Origin: Streptomyces varsoviensis
Lineage (GTDB): Bacteria; Actinomycetota; Actinomycetes; Streptomycetales; Streptomycetaceae
Length of the DNA: 64,000 nt
Reading direction: 5' to 3'
Assembly: GCF_000718635.1 (NCBI RefSeq)
Contig: NZ_JOBF01000013.1
Coordinates: 381,803 to 445,802, forward strand
Below the pieces are notes generated by a model. The model did no database searches. It worked only from the letters and a program-made list of their open reading frames with translations, and had not been told where the DNA came from. Positions 60,506 through 64,000 of this stretch are shown piece after piece. The translations under genes were made by a program, and so were the position numbers. Each line of letters starts with the position of its first letter. Positions within the stretch are counted from its first letter, which is position 1.

Positions 60506-63500
60506 TCAGATGTCGAAGACCTCGTTGACCAGGGCCACCTGCTCCGCCTGGTGGCGCTTGTTGGAGCCGACCGCCGGCGACGAGCCGTGCGGGCGGGAGA
60601 CCCGCCGCAGCCGCTCCGGGGCCGGGATGTCCGCGCCGACCGCCAGGTCGAGGTGGTCGATCAGGTTGAGCGCGACGAACGGCCACGCGCCCTGGTTCGC
60701 CGGCTCCTCCTGGGCCCACACGAACTTCGCCGCGTTGGAGTACCGGGCGATCTCGGCCTGGAGCTCCTCACCCGGCAGCGGGTAGAGCCGCTCGATGCGG
60801 ACGAGGGCGGTGTCGGTCAGACCCCGCTTGGTGCGCTCCTCGGCCAGGTCGTAGTAGACCTTGCCCGAGCAGAAGACGACCTTGCGGACGTCCGCGGCGT
60901 TCACCGAGTCGTCGCCGATCACCGGCCGGAAGCTGCCGCTGGTGAACTCCTCCGCCTTGGAGGTCGCCGCCTTCAGACGCAGCATCGACTTCGGGGTGAA
61001 GACGACGAGCGGCTTGTGGTGCGGGTTGTGCACCTGCCAGCGCAGCAGGTGGAAGTAGTTCGACGGCAGGGTCGGCATGGCGACCGTCATGTTGTTCTGC
61101 GCGCAGAGCTGGAGGTAGCGCTCGATACGGGCCGAGGAGTGGTCCGGGCCCTGGCCCTCGTAGCCGTGCGGCAGCAGCAGGGTGACCCCGGAGGTCTGGT
61201 TCCACTTCTGCTCGGCGGACGAGATCAGCTCGTCGATGACGGTCTGCGCGCCGTTGGCGAAGTCGCCGAACTGCGCCTCCCACATGACCAGCGCGTCCGG
61301 GCGGGCCAGCGAGTAGCCGTACTCGAAGCCCATCGCCGCGTACTCGCTGAGCAGCGAGTCGTAGACGTTGTAACGGGCCTGGTCCTCGGAGAGGTAGAGC
61401 AGCGGCGAGTAGTCCTGGCCGGTCTCCCGGTCCACCAGCACCGCGTGCCGCTGGCCGAAGGTGCCGCGGCGGGAGTCCTGGCCGGCGAGCCGGACCGGGG
61501 TGCCCTCCATCAGCAGCGAGCCGATGGCCAGCGTCTCGCCGGTGCCCCAGTCGATCGTGCCCTCCTCGACCTGGGTGGCCCGGCGCTGGAGCTGCGGCAG
61601 CAGCCGGGGGTGCACGGTGACCCGCTCGGGGATGTTGACCTGGGACTCGGCGATCCGCTTCAGGACCTCCTGGGAGATCGCGGTCTTCACGGTGACGGGG
61701 AACTCCGCCTGCGGCTGCGGGACCTCGGCCGGGGCCGGGGCCGTGGTTGCCTCCCGGACCTCGGTGAAGACCTTCTCCAACTGGCCCTGGAAGTCCTGGA
61801 GCGCCTGCTCGGCCTCTTCCAGGGTGATGTCGCCGCGACCGATGAGGGACTCGGTGTAGAGCTTGCGCACCGAGCGCTTCTTGTCGATCACGTGGTACAT
61901 CAGCGGCTGCGTGAACTCGGGGTTGTCGGTCTCGTTGTGACCCCGGCGCCGGTAGCAGATCAGGTCGATGACGACGTCCTTGTTGAACGCCTGGCGGTAC
62001 TCGAAGGCGAGCCGCCCGACGCGCACCACGGCCTCCGGGTCGTCGCCGTTCACGTGGAAGATCGGCGCCTCGATCATGCGGGCCACGTCCGTGGCGTACA
62101 TGGAGGAGCGGGCCGACTCCGGCGCGGCGGTGAAGCCGACCTGGTTGTTGATGACGACGTGCACCGTGCCGCCGGTGCGGTAGCCGCGGAGCTGGGACAT
62201 GTTCAGCGTCTCGGCCACCACGCCCTGGCCCGCGAAGGCCGCGTCGCCGTGCAGCAGCACCGGCAGGACCGTGAAGTCCGTGCCGCCCTTGCCGATGACG
62301 TCCTGCTTGGCGCGGGAGATGCCCTCGACCACCGGGTCGACGGTCTCCAGGTGCGAGGGGTTGGCGGCCAGCGAGACCTGGATCTGCTCGCCGTCCAGCC
62401 CGGTGAAGGTGCCCTCGGCGCCGAGGTGGTACTTCACGTCGCCGGAGCCGTGCATCGACTTCGGGTCGAGGTTGCCCTCGAACTCGCGGAAGATCTGCGC
62501 GTACGACTTGCCGACGATGTTGGCGAGGACGTTGAGCCGGCCGCGGTGGGCCATGCCGATGACGACCTCGTCGAGGCGCGACTCGGCGGCCGAGTCGATG
62601 ACCGCGTCGAGCAGCGGGATGACGGACTCGCCGCCCTCCAGCGAGAAGCGCTTCTGGCCGACGTACTTGGTCTGCAGGAACGTCTCGAACGCCTCGGCGG
62701 CGTTCAGCCGGCGCAGGATGCGGAGCTGCTCGTCACGCTCGGGCTTGGAGTGACCGCGCTCCACGCGGTCCTGGATCCACTTGCGCTCCTTGGGGTCCTG
62801 GATGTGCATGAACTCGATGCCGGTGGTGCGGCAGTACGAGTCGCGGAGCACGCCCAGGATGTCGCGCAGCTTCATCATCGTCTTGCCGGCGAAGCCGCCG
62901 ACCGCGAACTCGCGCTCCAGGTCCCACAGCGTCAGCCCGTGCTCGATGATGTCGAGGTCCGGGTGCTTGCGCTGGCGGTACTCCAGCGGGTCGGTGTCGG
63001 CCATGACGTGGCCGCGGACCCGGTAGGAGTGGATCAGGTCGAAGACGCGCGCGGCCTTGGTGACGTCGTTCTCGTGCGAGACGTCGATGTCGCGGAGCCA
63101 GCGGACCGGCTCGTACGGGATGCGCAGCGCCTTGAAGATCTCGTCGAAGAACTCGTTCTCGCCGAGCAGGAGCTGGTTCATGATCCGCAGGAACTCGCCG
63201 GAGGCGGCGCCCTGGATCACCCGGTGGTCGTACGTCGAGGTCAGCGTCATGACCTTGGAGATGCCCAGCTTGTTCAGGGCGTCCTGGGAGGTGCCCTGGA
63301 ACTCGGCGGGGTAGTCCATCGCGCCGACGCCGAGGATCAGGCCCTGGCCGGGCATCAGACGCGGCACGGAGTGCACGGTGCCGATGCCGCCGGGGTTGGT
63401 CAGCGACGCGGTGACGCCGGTGAAGTCGTCCATCGTCAGCTTGTTCGCGCGGGCGCGGCGGACGATGTCCTCGTACGCCTGCCAGAACTCGAAGAAGTTG

Positions 63501-64000
63501 AGCGTCTCCGCCTTCTTGATCCCCGCGACCACGAGCTGGCGGTCGCCGTTGGGCTTGACCAGGTCGATGGCGAGGCCGAGGTTGACGTGCTCGGGCTTGA
63601 CGAGGGTCGGCTTGCCGTCCTTCTCCGCGTAGGAGTGGTTCATCGACGGCATCAGCTTCAGCGCCTGCACCATGGCGTAGCCGATGAGGTGCGTGAAGGA
63701 GACCTTGCCACCCCGGGCGCGCTTGAGGTGGTTGTTGATCACGATGCGGTTGTCGAAGAGCAGCTTCACCGGGACCGCGCGCACGGACGTGGCCGTGGGC
63801 AGCTCCAGCGAGGCGTTCATGTTCTTCGCGACCGCCGCGGCGGGACCCCGCAGCGGTACGTACTCGGTGCCCTCCGCGGGCGCGGCCGCGGGCTTCGCGG
63901 CGGGCTTGGCCGGGGCCGGCGCGGGCTTGGCCGCCGGGCTCGGCGCGCTCTCGGCGGCCGGGGCGCTCTTGGCGGCCGGCGCCGCGGGCGCGGCCTGGGC
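60506..64000 (-). CDS. kgd: Multifunctional 2-oxoglutarate decarboxylase/dehydrogenase (Kgd), N-terminus cut by window edge
   Basis: 1164 residues are visible; the start lies beyond base 64000. From its N-terminal side: an Ala/Pro/Lys linker (63840-64000), an E2-like acyltransferase core ([19 protein letters not shown] ... [18 protein letters not shown]), then the full ThDP-dependent E1 part ([94 protein letters not shown]). This E2-E1 fusion is the actinobacterial 2-oxoglutarate dehydrogenase of the TCA cycle; it relies on E2p and E3 of the pyruvate complex and on regulation by OdhI/GarA in relatives. Confidence 0.95.
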   Translation of the reverse strand, partial: AQAAPAAPAAKSAPAAESAPSPAAKPAPAPAKPAAKPAAAPAEGTEYVPLRGPAAAVAKNMNASLELPTATSVRAVPVKLLFDNRIVINNHLKRARGGKVSFTHLIGYAMVQALKLMPSMNHSYAEKDGKPTLVKPEHVNLGLAIDLVKPNGDRQLVVAGIKKAETLNFFEFWQAYEDIVRRARANKLTMDDFTGVTASLTNPGGIGTVHSVPRLMPGQGLILGVGAMDYPAEFQGTSQDALNKLGISKVMTLTSTYDHRVIQGAASGEFLRIMNQLLLGENEFFDEIFKALRIPYEPVRWLRDIDVSHENDVTKAARVFDLIHSYRVRGHVMADTDPLEYRQRKHPDLDIIEHGLTLWDLEREFAVGGFAGKTMMKLRDILGVLRDSYCRTTGIEFMHIQDPKERKWIQDRVERGHSKPERDEQLRILRRLNAAEAFETFLQTKYVGQKRFSLEGGESVIPLLDAVIDSAAESRLDEVVIGMAHRGRLNVLANIVGKSYAQIFREFEGNLDPKSMHGSGDVKYHLGAEGTFTGLDGEQIQVSLAANPSHLETVDPVVEGISRAKQDVIGKGGTDFTVLPVLLHGDAAFAGQGVVAETLNMSQLRGYRTGGTVHVVINNQVGFTAAPESARSSMYATDVARMIEAPIFHVNGDDPEAVVRVGRLAFEYRQAFNKDVVIDLICYRRRGHNETDNPEFTQPLMYHVIDKKRSVRKLYTESLIGRGDITLEEAEQALQDFQGQLEKVFTEVREATTAPAPAEVPQPQAEFPVTVKTAISQEVLKRIAESQVNIPERVTVHPRLLPQLQRRATQVEEGTIDWGTGETLAIGSLLMEGTPVRLAGQDSRRGTFGQRHAVLVDRETGQDYSPLLYLSEDQARYNVYDSLLSEYAAMGFEYGYSLARPDALVMWEAQFGDFANGAQTVIDELISSAEQKWNQTSGVTLLLPHGYEGQGPDHSSARIERYLQLCAQNNMTVAMPTLPSNYFHLLRWQVHNPHHKPLVVFTPKSMLRLKAATSKAEEFTSGSFRPVIGDDSVNAADVRKVVFCSGKVYYDLAEERTKRGLTDTALVRIERLYPLPGEELQAEIARYSNAAKFVWAQEEPANQGAWPFVALNLIDHLDLAVGADIPAPERLRRVSRPHGSSPAVGSNKRHQAEQVALVNEVFDI

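Overview
The window reads as chromosome of a Streptomyces-like actinomycete. GC is very high, third positions are strongly G/C, and GTG or TTG starts are common. Lineage markers include a nickel superoxide dismutase with its maturation protease, a TipA-type MerR regulator, a SigB/SigF-family sigma factor, an LCP ligase, Kgd-type 2-oxoglutarate dehydrogenase, DUF6104 and the FxSxx-COOH peptide system. I see no rRNA, tRNA, insertion sequence, phage block or CRISPR array.

Layout. 0-6 kb: AraC-like regulator, a VOC gene broken by a one-base frameshift, a FabH-like ketosynthase, an LCP ligase and a secreted Gly-rich membrane protein. 6-11.3 kb: Mg-type P-ATPase with its ArsR regulator, a stress-type sigma factor and a small membrane protein. 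11.5-17.3 kb: LysR regulator divergent from a 2,2-dialkylglycine-decarboxylase-like enzyme, an RsbW-like kinase, a carotenoid oxygenase and a GNAT enzyme. 17.3-21.4 kb: an all-minus-strand accessory block with a HAD phosphatase, an XRE regulator, four small mutually similar proteins that resemble reduced prim-pol domains, and a 30-residue membrane peptide. 21.6-30.7 kb: nucleotidyltransferase, YciI plus ECF42-type sigma pair, double-AsnC regulator, carboxylesterase, double-GNAT protein, amino-acid permease and a TTA-containing gene of unknown function. 31-34.7 kb: TipA-like regulator, sodN/sodX, CGNR zinc-finger regulator, methyltransferase. 35-43.4 kb: polar amino-acid ABC transporter, malic enzyme, MDR oxidoreductase and MHS transporter. 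43.5-45.9 kb: PadR/DUF4097 pair and a DUF6104 protein.

46.1-58.8 kb is the most striking region. Eight co-directional genes, several overlapping by 1-4 bases, combine a trypsin/VMAP-C protease with its co-occurring small protein, a MoxR AAA ATPase and a vWA protein (a vWA-MoxR-VMAP conflict module) with an FxSxx-COOH ribosomal peptide system: precursor, radical SAM/SPASM cyclophane maturase, HExxH peptide-modifying protein and a TIR/NB-ARC/TPR protein. The parts are known families. The joint arrangement suggests a signal-gated protease/ATPase switch coupled to a modified peptide.

58.9-64 kb: a MerR regulator divergent from an alpha/beta hydrolase, then kgd running off the right edge. Strong perfect hairpins separate most convergent gene pairs. 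A recurring theme is low-complexity repeat expansion, often built on CGTACGG-like units, both in spacers and inside inter-domain linkers of otherwise conserved proteins.
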